From positions 1 to 30,735 of the forward strand of contig DFNI01000039.1 in NCBI GenBank assembly GCA_002375995.1: a DNA stretch of 30,735 nucleotides. The letters are read 5' to 3'. Shown piece after piece: positions 22,826 through 30,507 of the stretch; position 1 is the stretch's first letter; every line of letters begins with the position of its first letter. This DNA comes from Acetothermia bacterium UBA3571. GTDB lineage: Bacteria; Bipolaricaulota; Bipolaricaulia; Bipolaricaulales; Bipolaricaulaceae. The position numbers were made by a program, and so were the translations under genes. The notes under the pieces were generated by a model. The model did no database searches. It saw only the letters and a program-made list of their open reading frames with translations, and was not told where the DNA came from.

Positions 22826-23161
22826 ATGCCTAGGCCACCGAAGCCCCGGCGCTGCCACGGGCCCCCGCCCCACGAGGTCTTTAAGCCCGCGGGGGTGCCC
22901 ATGGGAAGGCTCCAGGTGATCCAACTCAACCTGGATGAGCTCGAGGCCCTCAGGCTATGCGATCTTTTGGGGCTGGACCAGGAGTCGGCCGGGGAGCGGA
23001 TGGGGGTCTCCCGGGGAACGGTCCAGCGGCTCCTCTCCTCCGCCCGCACCAAGGTGGCGGATGCGCTGGTGAACGGGAAGGCTTTGGTTATCGTGCATAC
23101 CCCCTACGTACAGTTCCATCCCGGCCGCGGCCGCCACCGCCACCGCGGGCCCCCGCCCTGA
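22826..23161 (+). CDS. DUF134 family DNA-binding protein
   Basis: 111 residues. The start MPRPPKPRRCHGPP and the sigma-like helix-turn-helix (LNLDELEALRLCDLLGLDQESAGERMGVSRGTVQRLLSSARTKVADALVNG) are typical of DUF134. This family is found next to NifX-like and MinD-ferredoxin genes. The C-terminus is His/Arg/Gly-rich (PGRGRHRHRGPPP) and might sense metal. I infer that it regulates the divergent operon, whose promoter it shares. It has no Shine-Dalgarno and the promoter is directly adjacent. Confidence 0.88.
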   Translation: MPRPPKPRRCHGPPPHEVFKPAGVPMGRLQVIQLNLDELEALRLCDLLGLDQESAGERMGVSRGTVQRLLSSARTKVADALVNGKALVIVHTPYVQFHPGRGRHRHRGPPP

Positions 23162-23235
23162 GACCATCGCTCCCGCGGTTGACGCCCCCGCCGCTGGGGG
23201 CGAGAATGGCCAAATCAAAGGAAGAGGTGAGTTCC

Positions 23236-23943
23236 GTGAGAAAGCTTTTCGCGATCGTTTTTTCACTCCTTCCCCTACTAGCCTTGACCCAAGCCACGCC
23301 GCAGACGCCCTCGGTGGTGGCGGTGGTCAACGGGGAGGAAATCACCAAGCCCGAGCTCGACCAGCTCACCAACATCCCGGGGATCGTCTTTTCCCTCTAC
23401 CAACAATACCCCCGTTTCGCCCAGGTGCTCCTTACCACCGAGGAGGGAAAGGCCCTCCTCAAAGCATACGAACGCGAGGTCCTGGAGGGCATGATCAAGT
23501 GGCGCCTTCTGGTCCAAGAGGCCCGTGCCCGCGGCCTCACGGTACCGGAAGAGGAGCTGGAAGCAAAGGTAGATGCCACGATCCAGGGGATCCTGCAGCG
23601 GAACCAGCTGACCGAGGACCGACTCGCCGAGATCCTTAAGGCCCAACGGGGCCAAACCCTGGAAGAATTCCGGGCCCAGATCAGAAGGGAGATCGAGGAG
23701 CGGATGCTGATAGATCTCCTTAAGGACTCGGTAACCGCTGGCGTCTCGGTGGCAAAAGAGGAGATCGAAGCCTACTACGAAGAGCATCGGGACTCCTTCA
23801 CCGACGAGGAAGGGAACATAAAGCCCCTGGACGAAGTGGGAGGGGAGATCCTCACCGCGCTTGTGAACCAGAAAAAGGACGCCTACTGGAAGGAGTTCGT
23901 GGAGAAGCTGCGCCAGGAGGCGGAAATAGAAATCTACCTGTAG
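23236..23943 (+). CDS. Exported SurA-N-like protein (peptidyl-prolyl isomerase/chaperone type)
   Basis: 235 residues. GTG 23236 follows AGAGGTGA by 5 bases, and the signal peptide begins at once (RKLFAIVFSLLPLLALTQA); the ATG at 23206 would add 10 residues. After it, VVAVVNGEEITKPELDQL is the hallmark of SurA/PrsA/SurA_N_3 proteins. It continues in long helices (WRLLVQEARARGLTVPEEELEAKV, SVAKEEIEAYYEEHRDSFTDEEG). No parvulin catalytic domain is visible, so it is more likely a chaperone for exported proteins than an isomerase. The nearby exported Ig-like proteins could be clients. It ends at a strong terminator. Confidence 0.82.
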   Translation: MRKLFAIVFSLLPLLALTQATPQTPSVVAVVNGEEITKPELDQLTNIPGIVFSLYQQYPRFAQVLLTTEEGKALLKAYEREVLEGMIKWRLLVQEARARGLTVPEEELEAKVDATIQGILQRNQLTEDRLAEILKAQRGQTLEEFRAQIRREIEERMLIDLLKDSVTAGVSVAKEEIEAYYEEHRDSFTDEEGNIKPLDEVGGEILTALVNQKKDAYWKEFVEKLRQEAEIEIYL

Positions 23944-23947
23944 AAAA

Positions 23948-23974
23948 ACCGGGGGCGCTGAGGGCGCCCCCGGT
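23948..23974. terminator. Rho-independent-like hairpin between convergent genes
   Basis: ACCGGGGGCGC and GCGCCCCCGGT form a perfect 11-bp stem around TGAGG. It is preceded by AAAAA and followed by GTATTT, so it can act in both directions, although the T run is poor. It starts 4 bases after the SurA-like gene and lies 12 bases from the DUF1015 stop. Confidence 0.8.
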
Positions 23975-23986
23975 GTATTTCCCAAT

Positions 23987-25285
23987 TCAACCTTTCCTTA
24001 TTTTCATCTTCATCGCTACAAGCCCCGTCAAGAGCTTGGGGTAAAAGTCCGTGGACTTCTGAGGCATGCGTTCGCCTGCGTCGGCCACCGCCAGTACATC
24101 CTTCACCCGGGTGGGATTGAGGAGAACACCGAGTTGGGCCTTCCCCTGATCCACCGCCTCAACCACCTTTTCGGCGTAGGGGGTGTAGTCCACGTTCGTC
24201 TGCTTGACCAGTGCCTCGGTGTCGATTCCCAGGAGCTTCTCGAAGACCGCGGCGTGGAGGATCGAGACGTCCAGGCGCTTCCACTCCAGGGGCTTTTCCC
24301 CGGGGACGAGCCGCTCGATGGCTTCCTCCTCTTTGAGGGCCGCGGCGTGGAATCTGCCGCCGGAGTAGAACACGAACACGTGTTCTTTACCCAAACCGGT
24401 GGCGAGCCTTTCCCGGGCCTCCTCCAGCGACCTTAGTTGCTCCACCTGAAAGTCCCCCTCGAGCGCCTTCAGGAATGTTCTGTAGTCGAAGTCGGAGAGG
24501 GAGTGGACGATGCGGTGGATGGGCCGGATCACGAGCCCCGGCTCTTCGGTATTCACTAGGGTCACCATCCTGGAGGTGAAGCTCTCCGGGGGCACCGGGG
24601 TCCAGCCCCGCTGGAAGCACTCCTCCATGAAGATCTTGGCCGTCTCGAAGCGGTGATGGCCGTCGGCGATGTAGGCTTGGAGCGGCCGGAGCGTTTCCTT
24701 GGCGGCCTCGATCACCGCGGGGTCGGTGATCTGCCAGAGGAGGTGTTCGTTTCCGAAGTCATCGGTGGCCCGCATCTCTGGGTCTTTTCCGGAGACTGCA
24801 TCAGAGATGGCGTTGGAGGCTTTAAGCGATGGGTCCCGGTAGAGGAGGAAAATGTGGCCGAAGTTGGCCTCGGTGGCCCGGAGCAACTTCAGGCGGTCTT
24901 CTTTCGGGCCCTTGAGTGTTCGCTCGTGGGCCTTCACCCCGCTTTCCTTGAGGTCTATGAGGGCCACGAATCCCTTGCGCACGTATTCCTTTCCGTCCCA
25001 CGTGAACTTCTGCCAGTACGCGTAAATCCCCGGCTCGGGATCCTGAACGAGCACCCCCTCCGCAAGCCACTTTCGGAAGGTCTCGGCCCGGCGCTGGTAT
25101 TCGGCGTCGTCTTCGGGGGGGACCTTGCCCCCGATCACCCGCACGATGTTGTAGGGCGAGCGCTTCTTGTATTCCTCTTCCTCCTTGGGGCCGATACGGT
25201 CGTAGGGCTGCGTGACCACCGCGGAGAGATCGCCTACGACCTCGAGGTTGTAGCGGATCCCCCGGAATGGGTAGATCACCGCCAT
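23987..25285 (-). CDS. DUF1015 family protein, possibly serine kinase-related
   Basis: 432 residues from ATG 25285 with AAGGAGGG upstream. Family motifs include YPFRGIRYN near the start, TQPYDRIGPKEEEEYKKRSPYNIVRVI, HERTLKGPKEDRLKLLRAT and YIADGHHRFETAKIF. DUF1015 proteins are broad in thermophiles and anaerobes and almost always sit beside serA and a class V aminotransferase, as here. From memory, unchecked, a DUF1015 protein of Thermotoga was reported to phosphorylate serine using pyrophosphate. If so, this enzyme would link serine and phosphoserine and could replace SerB. It is the last gene of the serine operon. Confidence 0.85.
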   Translation of the reverse strand: MAVIYPFRGIRYNLEVVGDLSAVVTQPYDRIGPKEEEEYKKRSPYNIVRVIGGKVPPEDDAEYQRRAETFRKWLAEGVLVQDPEPGIYAYWQKFTWDGKEYVRKGFVALIDLKESGVKAHERTLKGPKEDRLKLLRATEANFGHIFLLYRDPSLKASNAISDAVSGKDPEMRATDDFGNEHLLWQITDPAVIEAAKETLRPLQAYIADGHHRFETAKIFMEECFQRGWTPVPPESFTSRMVTLVNTEEPGLVIRPIHRIVHSLSDFDYRTFLKALEGDFQVEQLRSLEEARERLATGLGKEHVFVFYSGGRFHAAALKEEEAIERLVPGEKPLEWKRLDVSILHAAVFEKLLGIDTEALVKQTNVDYTPYAEKVVEAVDQGKAQLGVLLNPTRVKDVLAVADAGERMPQKSTDFYPKLLTGLVAMKMKIRKG

Positions 25286-25300
25286 TTTTCCCTCCTTTTT

Positions 25301-25324
25301 ACCCGTCACGCGTTACGTGTCACC
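25301..25324. repeat. GTCACG/GTTACG-type short repeat
   Basis: The 16-mer CCCGTCACGCGTTACG at 25302-25317 occurs again exactly at 26241-26256. This copy lies between DUF1015 and serA and encodes the last codons of serA. It is built of CGTnACG-like units. Confidence 0.6.
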
Positions 25325-26227
25325 GCCTTTGGCAAAGGAGATCACGATCTCCGCCACCTCTTCCCCCACCCGGGCCTGGGCCTCTTTTGTTTGTGCCCCG
25401 ATGTGGGGGGTGAGGGTTACTTTGGGATGCTTGAGAAGGCGTTCGTCCGTGGGGGGCTCCTCCGCGAACACATCCAACCCTGCTCCAGCGAGCTTGCCCG
25501 AGTCCAGTGCCTCAAGCAGCGCCTCCTCGTCCACCACCCCGCCCCGGGCACAGTTGATAAGATAGGCCCCGTCCTTCATCTTCTCGATCTCCGCTTTCCC
25601 GATCACCGGCCCCGCGGGGTCAGGAGGGATGTGTAGGGTGATGAAGTCGCTCTCCCGCAGGAGCTCCTCCAGGGAGACCATGGTCACCTCAGGGAGGGGG
25701 GACTCGGTGATGTACTTGTCATAGGCGATGACCCGCATCCCAAAGCACAACGCTCTCTTTGCCACCTCCCGGCCGATCCGCCCAATTCCGATCACCCCCA
25801 GGGTCTTCCCGTGAAGCTCGATCCCCTTGAAGGCCTTTTTCTCCCACTTCCCCTCGCGCAGGGACTGGGTCGCCTGGGGGAGGGACCGCGCCAGGGCCAG
25901 CATGTGGGCTAAGGCCAGCTCCGCCACGGAGATGGAGCTCGCTTTGGGGGTATTTTTGACCTCGATCCCGTGCTCTTTTGCGGCGTCCACGTCGATATTG
26001 TCGAGCCCCACCCCGGCGCGGATGATGAGTTTTAAGCCTTGGGCGGCCTCAATGGCGGGGCGGCGCACTTTAGTGGCGGAGCGGACGATGATGATCTCGT
26101 ACCCTTTCTTCAGCTCCTCGGCGAGCTCCTCGGGGGACATTCCCACCTTCTCCACCACCTCGAGCCCTGCCCCCTGGATTCTCTCCACCGCTTTCAGATC
26201 CAGCGGATCACACACCAGTACCTTCAT
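25313..26227 (-). CDS. serA: D-3-phosphoglycerate dehydrogenase, short form
   Basis: 304 residues, without the C-terminal ACT or ASB domain, so not expected to show serine feedback of the E. coli kind. Motifs are RAGVGLDNIDVDAAKEHGI, the Rossmann loop GIGRIGREVAKRA, NCARGGVVDEEAL and the catalytic His in LTPHIGAQT. It oxidises 3-phosphoglycerate to 3-phosphohydroxypyruvate with NAD, the first step of serine synthesis. Related hydroxyacid dehydrogenases (hydroxypyruvate reductase) are possible, but the operon favours SerA. AAGGAGGGGAA precedes the ATG. Its 3' end runs into the repeat at 25301-25324. Confidence 0.92.
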   Translation of the reverse strand: MKVLVCDPLDLKAVERIQGAGLEVVEKVGMSPEELAEELKKGYEIIIVRSATKVRRPAIEAAQGLKLIIRAGVGLDNIDVDAAKEHGIEVKNTPKASSISVAELALAHMLALARSLPQATQSLREGKWEKKAFKGIELHGKTLGVIGIGRIGREVAKRALCFGMRVIAYDKYITESPLPEVTMVSLEELLRESDFITLHIPPDPAGPVIGKAEIEKMKDGAYLINCARGGVVDEEALLEALDSGKLAGAGLDVFAEEPPTDERLLKHPKVTLTPHIGAQTKEAQARVGEEVAEIVISFAKGGDT

Positions 26228-26240
26228 TTCCCCTCCTTAT

Positions 26241-26268
26241 CCCGTCACGCGTTACGCGTAACGGGTCA
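26241..26268. repeat. GTCACG/GTTACG-type short repeat with palindromic core
   Basis: The first 16 bases repeat the unit at 25302-25317. A perfect 14-base palindrome CGTTACGCGTAACG lies at 26250-26263. The copy sits between serA and the aminotransferase gene and includes the aminotransferase stop codon. Confidence 0.6.
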
Positions 26269-27348
26269 GGCGAGTTCGAGAATCTCGTTTATGGCGTGCA
26301 AGAGCCCTGCCACATCGGCGGGGGTAAGATCGCCCATGTGGGCAATGCGGAAGGTCTTTTCCTTCAAATCCCCGTAGCCGTTGGCGATGCGCATGTTATA
26401 GTCGTTCACCAGACGGTCGATGAGGTCTTTGACCGAGATCCCCCGGGTGTTCTTTACACAGGTCAAGGTCTTAGACCAGTACCCCTCCTCGGGGTAGATG
26501 TCGAAGTATTTCTTGGCCCAGGCTTGCACCATCCGCGCCATCTCCTCGTGACGGGCGAACCGCCTCTCCAACCCTTCCTCTTCCAAGATGTAGTCGAGCT
26601 GGGCATTCAGGGCGTACATGTGGGCGGTGGAGGGGGTGGTGGGGTGCTGGTTCTTCTTGTGGTACTTGAGCATCACCGGGAAAGAGAAGTAATAGGTCTT
26701 GGGTTTTACTTCCTCGGCCCGCTTGAGGGCCCGATCGGATACCGCACAGATGGTGAGGCCCGGAGGGAGGGCGATCGCCTTCTGCACCCCGGCAAGGAGC
26801 ACATCAAGCCCCAGGCGATCGAACTCGATCTTGACCCCGCCCATGCAGGAAACCGCGTCCACGAGGAGGAAGACGTCAGGGTACTGCTTGACCACCTCGG
26901 CGATCTCCTCCAGGGGGTTCATGAGGCCCGTGGAAGTTTCGTTGTACACCAACGTCACCGCGTCGAACTCCCCGGTTTTGAGCTTTTCATCCACCTGCTC
27001 GGGTTTGAAGGCCACGTCCCAAGGGTTCTCCAGGACTTCGTTCGGGACCCCGCAGGCCTCGGTGATCTGGGCCCAGCGTTTGGAGAACGCCCCGTTTACC
27101 AGGTTAAGGACCTTCTTCTTGACGCAGTTCTGGACCGCGGCTTCCATGGCCCCGGTGGAGGAAGCGGTGAACAGGAACACCGTTTGTTCGGTGTATAGGA
27201 ACTTCTGGAGCTTGGGCTGAAGCTCCGCGTAGAGCTCCGCACATTCAGGGGCCCGGTGGTGGATCTGCGCGGTGGCCATGGCCTGGAGGATCTCCGGCCG
27301 CACCTCGGTGGGACCCGGCGTAAAAAGCTTTGCATGGTTTCTCCGCAT
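26266..27348 (-). CDS. Class V aminotransferase (serine/alanine-glyoxylate or phosphoserine type)
   Basis: 360 residues from ATG 27348, which follows GGGAGG by 6 bases. The start LFTPGPTEVRPEILQAM is typical of the serine-pyruvate/alanine-glyoxylate branch. ASSTGAMEAAVQN, YNETSTGLMNP, LVDAVSCMGGVKIEFD and the PLP lysine motif LAGVQKAIALPPG follow. In several thermophiles this enzyme stands next to SerA and serves as phosphoserine aminotransferase; glyoxylate transamination is the alternative. First gene of the operon with serA and DUF1015, served by the promoter at 27382-27410. Confidence 0.92.
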   Translation of the reverse strand: MRRNHAKLFTPGPTEVRPEILQAMATAQIHHRAPECAELYAELQPKLQKFLYTEQTVFLFTASSTGAMEAAVQNCVKKKVLNLVNGAFSKRWAQITEACGVPNEVLENPWDVAFKPEQVDEKLKTGEFDAVTLVYNETSTGLMNPLEEIAEVVKQYPDVFLLVDAVSCMGGVKIEFDRLGLDVLLAGVQKAIALPPGLTICAVSDRALKRAEEVKPKTYYFSFPVMLKYHKKNQHPTTPSTAHMYALNAQLDYILEEEGLERRFARHEEMARMVQAWAKKYFDIYPEEGYWSKTLTCVKNTRGISVKDLIDRLVNDYNMRIANGYGDLKEKTFRIAHMGDLTPADVAGLLHAINEILELA

Positions 27349-27381
27349 CACATCCCTCCCTCTTGAGTTCTTACATGCCCA

Positions 27382-27410
27382 ATTTAACCTTATGTTTCGC
27401 TATCTGACAA
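27382..27410 (-). promoter_or_regulatory. Promoter of the serine operon
   Basis: On the minus strand TTGTCA (27410-27405) and TTAAAT (27387-27382) are 17 bases apart, followed by a leader of about 30 bases with GGGAGG before ATG 27348. Confidence 0.6.
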
Positions 27411-27486
27411 GCTTTTGGATATGCTTACAAATGGGACGCAAGGGGTATTTCCTCTATCTGGGGGTTGGCTTAAACTTCATTGTGCC

Positions 27487-27732
27487 ATGAAGATCAAGGT
27501 TAAGTTCTTCTCGTCTTTCGGGAACCTGGCGGGGACCAACGAGACCGAGGTGGAGTTTTCGAACGGGGCCACTTTGGCCCAAGTGGTGGAAGAGGTGCTT
27601 CGACGGTACCCGCAGCTCAGGCAATTCCAAAAGTATATGATCCTAAGCGTGAACAACCGGGTGGCGGAAAAGAGTACCCGAATCCAAGAAGGGGACGTCG
27701 TAGGGATCATGCCGCCCCTGGGAGGGGGCTAG
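27487..27732 (+). CDS. MoaD/ThiS-like beta-grasp sulfur carrier
   Basis: 81 residues. MKIKVKFFSSFGNLAGTNETEVEF is the beta-grasp start, GATLAQVVEEVLRRYPQL the helix, and the chain ends in GIMPPLGGG with the C-terminal Gly-Gly needed for thiocarboxylate formation. It is probably a molybdopterin synthase small subunit (MoaD) or a related sulfur carrier, including tungsten-cofactor MoaD-like proteins. No E1-like MoeB/ThiF or MoaE is in the window. There is no Shine-Dalgarno; TAAACT lies 10 bases before the ATG, as in other leaderless candidates. It converges with the second Fur gene and shares the four bases CTAG as both stop codons. Confidence 0.85.
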   Translation: MKIKVKFFSSFGNLAGTNETEVEFSNGATLAQVVEEVLRRYPQLRQFQKYMILSVNNRVAEKSTRIQEGDVVGIMPPLGGG

Positions 27733-28160
27733 CCGGTACCGCTACATTCCTTGCAGAGCCCTGCACCCTGTACGTGGACCTTCTCCAAGTGGAACCCCTC
27801 TTTTTCCGCAGCCCGCTCCAGGGAAGCCCGAATTCGCCCGAGATCGAACTCTATAACCCGACCACAACTCCGGCAGACGAAATGGCCGTGATCCTCCCGG
27901 GCGAGGACCCTCTCGTAGTGAGCGTGGGCTTTGCCCAAGCGGACCTTCCGGATGAAGCCCGCCTCCTCCAATAGCTCGAGGGTCCTATAAACGGTGGCAA
28001 TGGAAACTCGTTCCCGACGCAAGCTTTCCCACACATCGGTGGCGTCGAAGTGGCCCTTTTGGGCTAAGACCGCGCGGAGGATTTTGCGTCTGGTTTCGGT
28101 GACGTTCCTGCCGTGGTGGCGGAGGTATTTCTCAAATTGCTCCAGCGGATCCTGTGACAT
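27729..28160 (-). CDS. Fur-family metalloregulator (second copy)
   Basis: 143 residues. NVTETRRKILRAVLAQKGHFDATDVWESL, VSIATVYRTLELLEEAGFI, DHGHFVCRSCGRVIEFDL and GLCKEC give a complete Fur with two structural CxxC pairs. It is clearly a paralog of the gene at 19094-19561; the recognition helix region IATVYRTLELLEEAG is identical. GGTGATAGG precedes the ATG. It lies 18 bases after the PfkB kinase, in the same direction as the DIP-synthesis gene, so co-transcription is likely. Ligand specificity is not readable from the sequence. Confidence 0.93.
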   Translation of the reverse strand: MSQDPLEQFEKYLRHHGRNVTETRRKILRAVLAQKGHFDATDVWESLRRERVSIATVYRTLELLEEAGFIRKVRLGKAHAHYERVLAREDHGHFVCRSCGRVIEFDLGRIRASLERAAEKEGFHLEKVHVQGAGLCKECSGTG

Positions 28161-28178
28161 CCTATCACCGGAAGAAAA

Positions 28179-29078
28179 CTATTCCAGTTTCTGTGAATTG
28201 TCAACTCGCTCCTCCGCGAGGCCCCCGAGCACCGACTCCTCCCAGCGGCTGAAGAGGCGGGCCGACACCTCTTCCCGGGATTCGGGGACGCCCGAAAGCC
28301 CGGTTCCCTCCACCGCCAGTGAACCGGCCGCGGCGGCGAACCGGGCAGCTTTCACCGGATCCCCGGTTTCAAAGTAGCACACCGCGAAGGCGGCCCCGAA
28401 TACGTCCCCGGCCCCCGTCTCGTCCACCTCTTTTGCGGGGATCGCCGGGATCCGTCCCCAAAAGCTTCCCTCGAGATAAAGGTCCACCCCTTCCTTTCCC
28501 CGGGTGAGGAGGAAGATCCGGGCCAGGGCGGCGTAACGCTTCACCTCCTGACGGTCCAGTTCCTCGTGGCTGGCGACGATGAAGTCCGCCCGAGAAGCCA
28601 CTTCCTCTAGCTCACCCCATTGCTCCCGCACCACCAGCCCCTTGGGGTTGACCCGGCGTAACCATCCCTGGGGGGCGATCCCCACGAGATCCGCTTCCAA
28701 AATATCTAGGGCTTCTGCAGCGTTGAATTCCCCGATAATGGGGCACAAATAGGCGATCTTCGGCCGCCTCCACCGGGCAGGGAGAAGCCTTAGATCAATT
28801 TTTTCCGCCCGCGACTCCACGAACTGGATGCGGCGCGGACCACGGCGACGGTTGACGAACACGGTGTTTCGGGGACTCGGAGTGACCTTGACCGCCACCC
28901 CGGGAAGGACGCTCTCGAAGGGGAAATCCTCCGCCGCGCTGGTGAGGACCGCGGCCCGGTACCCCAAGTTCTTGGCAAGGAGTGCCGAATACGCTGCAGC
29001 CCCCCCGACCACGTACCCTTCGTCGCGGCGATCATAGCACACGTGACCTATAGCCAAGAATTCCGGCCGCCTGAGCAC
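28179..29078 (-). CDS. PfkB-family kinase, possibly myo-inositol kinase
   Basis: 299 residues. GTG 29078 is chosen because AAGGAGG lies 8 bases upstream; the GTG at 29087 is inside that site. VGGAAAYSALLAKNLGYRAAVLT is the PfkB N-terminal region, LLTRGKEGVDLY the nucleotide region, and VDETGAGDVFGAAFAVC holds the catalytic Asp and anion hole (DETGAGD). The PfkB lid region is short. It stands 15 bases after the DIP synthase gene. A PfkB-type myo-inositol 3-kinase is known in Thermococcus and similar kinases in plants, so inositol phosphorylation is an attractive guess. Sugars or nucleosides remain possible. Confidence 0.85.
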   Translation of the reverse strand: MLRRPEFLAIGHVCYDRRDEGYVVGGAAAYSALLAKNLGYRAAVLTSAAEDFPFESVLPGVAVKVTPSPRNTVFVNRRRGPRRIQFVESRAEKIDLRLLPARWRRPKIAYLCPIIGEFNAAEALDILEADLVGIAPQGWLRRVNPKGLVVREQWGELEEVASRADFIVASHEELDRQEVKRYAALARIFLLTRGKEGVDLYLEGSFWGRIPAIPAKEVDETGAGDVFGAAFAVCYFETGDPVKAARFAAAAGSLAVEGTGLSGVPESREEVSARLFSRWEESVLGGLAEERVDNSQKLE

Positions 29079-29093
29079 CGATATCACCTCCTT

Positions 29094-30371
29094 TCACGCC
29101 GTTTTCCGGCGACAACCGAGGAAAAGGGTCAGGAACACCCGGAGGTGGGTGAGGACCGCGAGCACCCAGAAAAGCTCCTGCACGAAGCCCAAGAGCACGA
29201 GCACCATTGTGAGGAGGATCCGTTCGTCACGTTTCCCGGGGAGAAACCGCAAGAGGGGCACGGCCCGGTACATGTCCTCCCCGAACGCGCCCCGGAACCG
29301 TTCGGTGGAGTAGCTCACGAGCACGCTCCCGAGAAGCCCCAACGCTACCACGGGCCAGAAGGAAGTGGGAAACCGGGCCACCGCGGCCAGGGAAAGGAGG
29401 TAGCCCAGATCTACGTACCTATCCAGCACCGAATCCACCCAAGCGCCTAGGGGGCTTGTGCGCATGGAAGCCCGGGCGATCTCCCCGTCCACCCCGTCCA
29501 GGACGGAACTCACCTGGTACAGGACCGCCGCGGCGGCGGGGTTAAGGAGGTTTAACCCCGCCGAAAGGAGTCCCACCCCGAAGGTGGCCCAGGTGGCCTG
29601 CCAAGGGGTCACCCGGTCCACTAAGAGGCGGGAGATACGGGTGGACACCCGGCGGTTTATCAGACGGGAGATAATCCCATCCCCGGTGCCCTTTATAGCA
29701 TGGGATACCAGGATGGCTCGAGCCCGCTTGAGATCCGCCGGGGTGTCTACGTCCATCCAGAGCTTCCCCGAGACGGTATGGACCGGTGGTTTGGCCTGGG
29801 CCATTACCTCGGAAAGCTCAAAGGAAGTTTTCGTTTGCGCTAGGGCCGCGGTAACCGCGAAGATTGTGGGGTCGAGTACGAAGAACCCGGTATCGTAAGC
29901 GTCGGGGTTGGGAATGTCCTTCCCGATGGCGATGACCCGCCCTCCTTCGATCCTTACTCCGGTGGCTTCGGCCCGATCCACGTACCGGGGAGCAGGGTCC
30001 ACCACGAGGCCCCGACCGCGCACCGCCTCCTCTACGAACCCATCCCCGTAGATGTGGTCCCCCATCACGAGCACAAACGGCCCTCGTACCGCCTCCCGGG
30101 CGAGGTGCAGCGAGTAGCCGTTGCCGCGTTCAGGCGCGGGGTTGGGAATCAAACGGGCGTGGAAGCCATGATTTTCAAGGAAACCTCGAAACTCGGGGAT
30201 GTATTGGGGGTGCACCACCAAGACGAACTTTTCTATTCCCGCGTCGCGCAAGGAGGAGAGGGTACGGTAGAGGATCTCCCGGCCCGCCACGCGCAAGAGA
30301 GCCTTGGGGCCCACGCCCCCCATACGCCGCCCCTGGCCAGCGGCCAGGATCACCGCCGTTTTCGTCCCCAT
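29094..30371 (-). CDS. Bifunctional inositol-1-phosphate cytidylyltransferase / di-myo-inositol phosphate phosphate synthase (IPCT/DIPPS)
   Basis: 425 residues from ATG 30371. Residues 4 to about 230 are a MobA-like nucleotidyltransferase (VILAAGQGRRMGGVGPKALLRV, VMGDHIYGDGF, MDVDTPADLKRA). Residues about 235-425 are a membrane CDP-alcohol phosphotransferase. The signature fits exactly: Asp292, Asp295, Gly296, Ala299, Arg300, Gly309, Asp313 and Asp317. Several hydrophobic helices follow. The fusion makes CDP-inositol from inositol-1-P and CTP, then joins it to inositol-1-P to give the phosphorylated form of di-myo-inositol phosphate, a thermoprotective solute of hyperthermophiles. The inositol-phosphate synthase and the final phosphatase are not here. 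An in-frame GTG at 30377 is nearer to GGGAGG and may compete as start. Confidence 0.92.
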   Translation of the reverse strand: MGTKTAVILAAGQGRRMGGVGPKALLRVAGREILYRTLSSLRDAGIEKFVLVVHPQYIPEFRGFLENHGFHARLIPNPAPERGNGYSLHLAREAVRGPFVLVMGDHIYGDGFVEEAVRGRGLVVDPAPRYVDRAEATGVRIEGGRVIAIGKDIPNPDAYDTGFFVLDPTIFAVTAALAQTKTSFELSEVMAQAKPPVHTVSGKLWMDVDTPADLKRARAILVSHAIKGTGDGIISRLINRRVSTRISRLLVDRVTPWQATWATFGVGLLSAGLNLLNPAAAAVLYQVSSVLDGVDGEIARASMRTSPLGAWVDSVLDRYVDLGYLLSLAAVARFPTSFWPVVALGLLGSVLVSYSTERFRGAFGEDMYRAVPLLRFLPGKRDERILLTMVLVLLGFVQELFWVLAVLTHLRVFLTLFLGCRRKTA

Positions 30372-30507
30372 TGTCACCGTCGCCTCCCGCGTCCTACTCT
30401 CCCTTGCGAACGCCGCACCAGGCGGGTTCACCTGAAGCGTTCCCTTCGTATTGAGAACGCAAACACGTGCAGAAAACGGGAAAGGATGTATAAAACGCGG
30501 CACTTAT

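Noticed and set aside
24653..25636. 327-codon plus-strand open frame over DUF1015 and serA
   Set aside because: It is antisense to conserved genes in a codon-biased GC-rich region and the product has no recognisable domain.
26296..27198. 300-codon plus-strand open frame over the aminotransferase
   Set aside because: The opposite strand encodes a complete class V aminotransferase; the antisense product looks random.
29044..29063. CTATAGCCAAGAATT resembling half of the dyad family
   Set aside because: It lies within PfkB codons (FLAIGHV), has no second arm and no promoter nearby.
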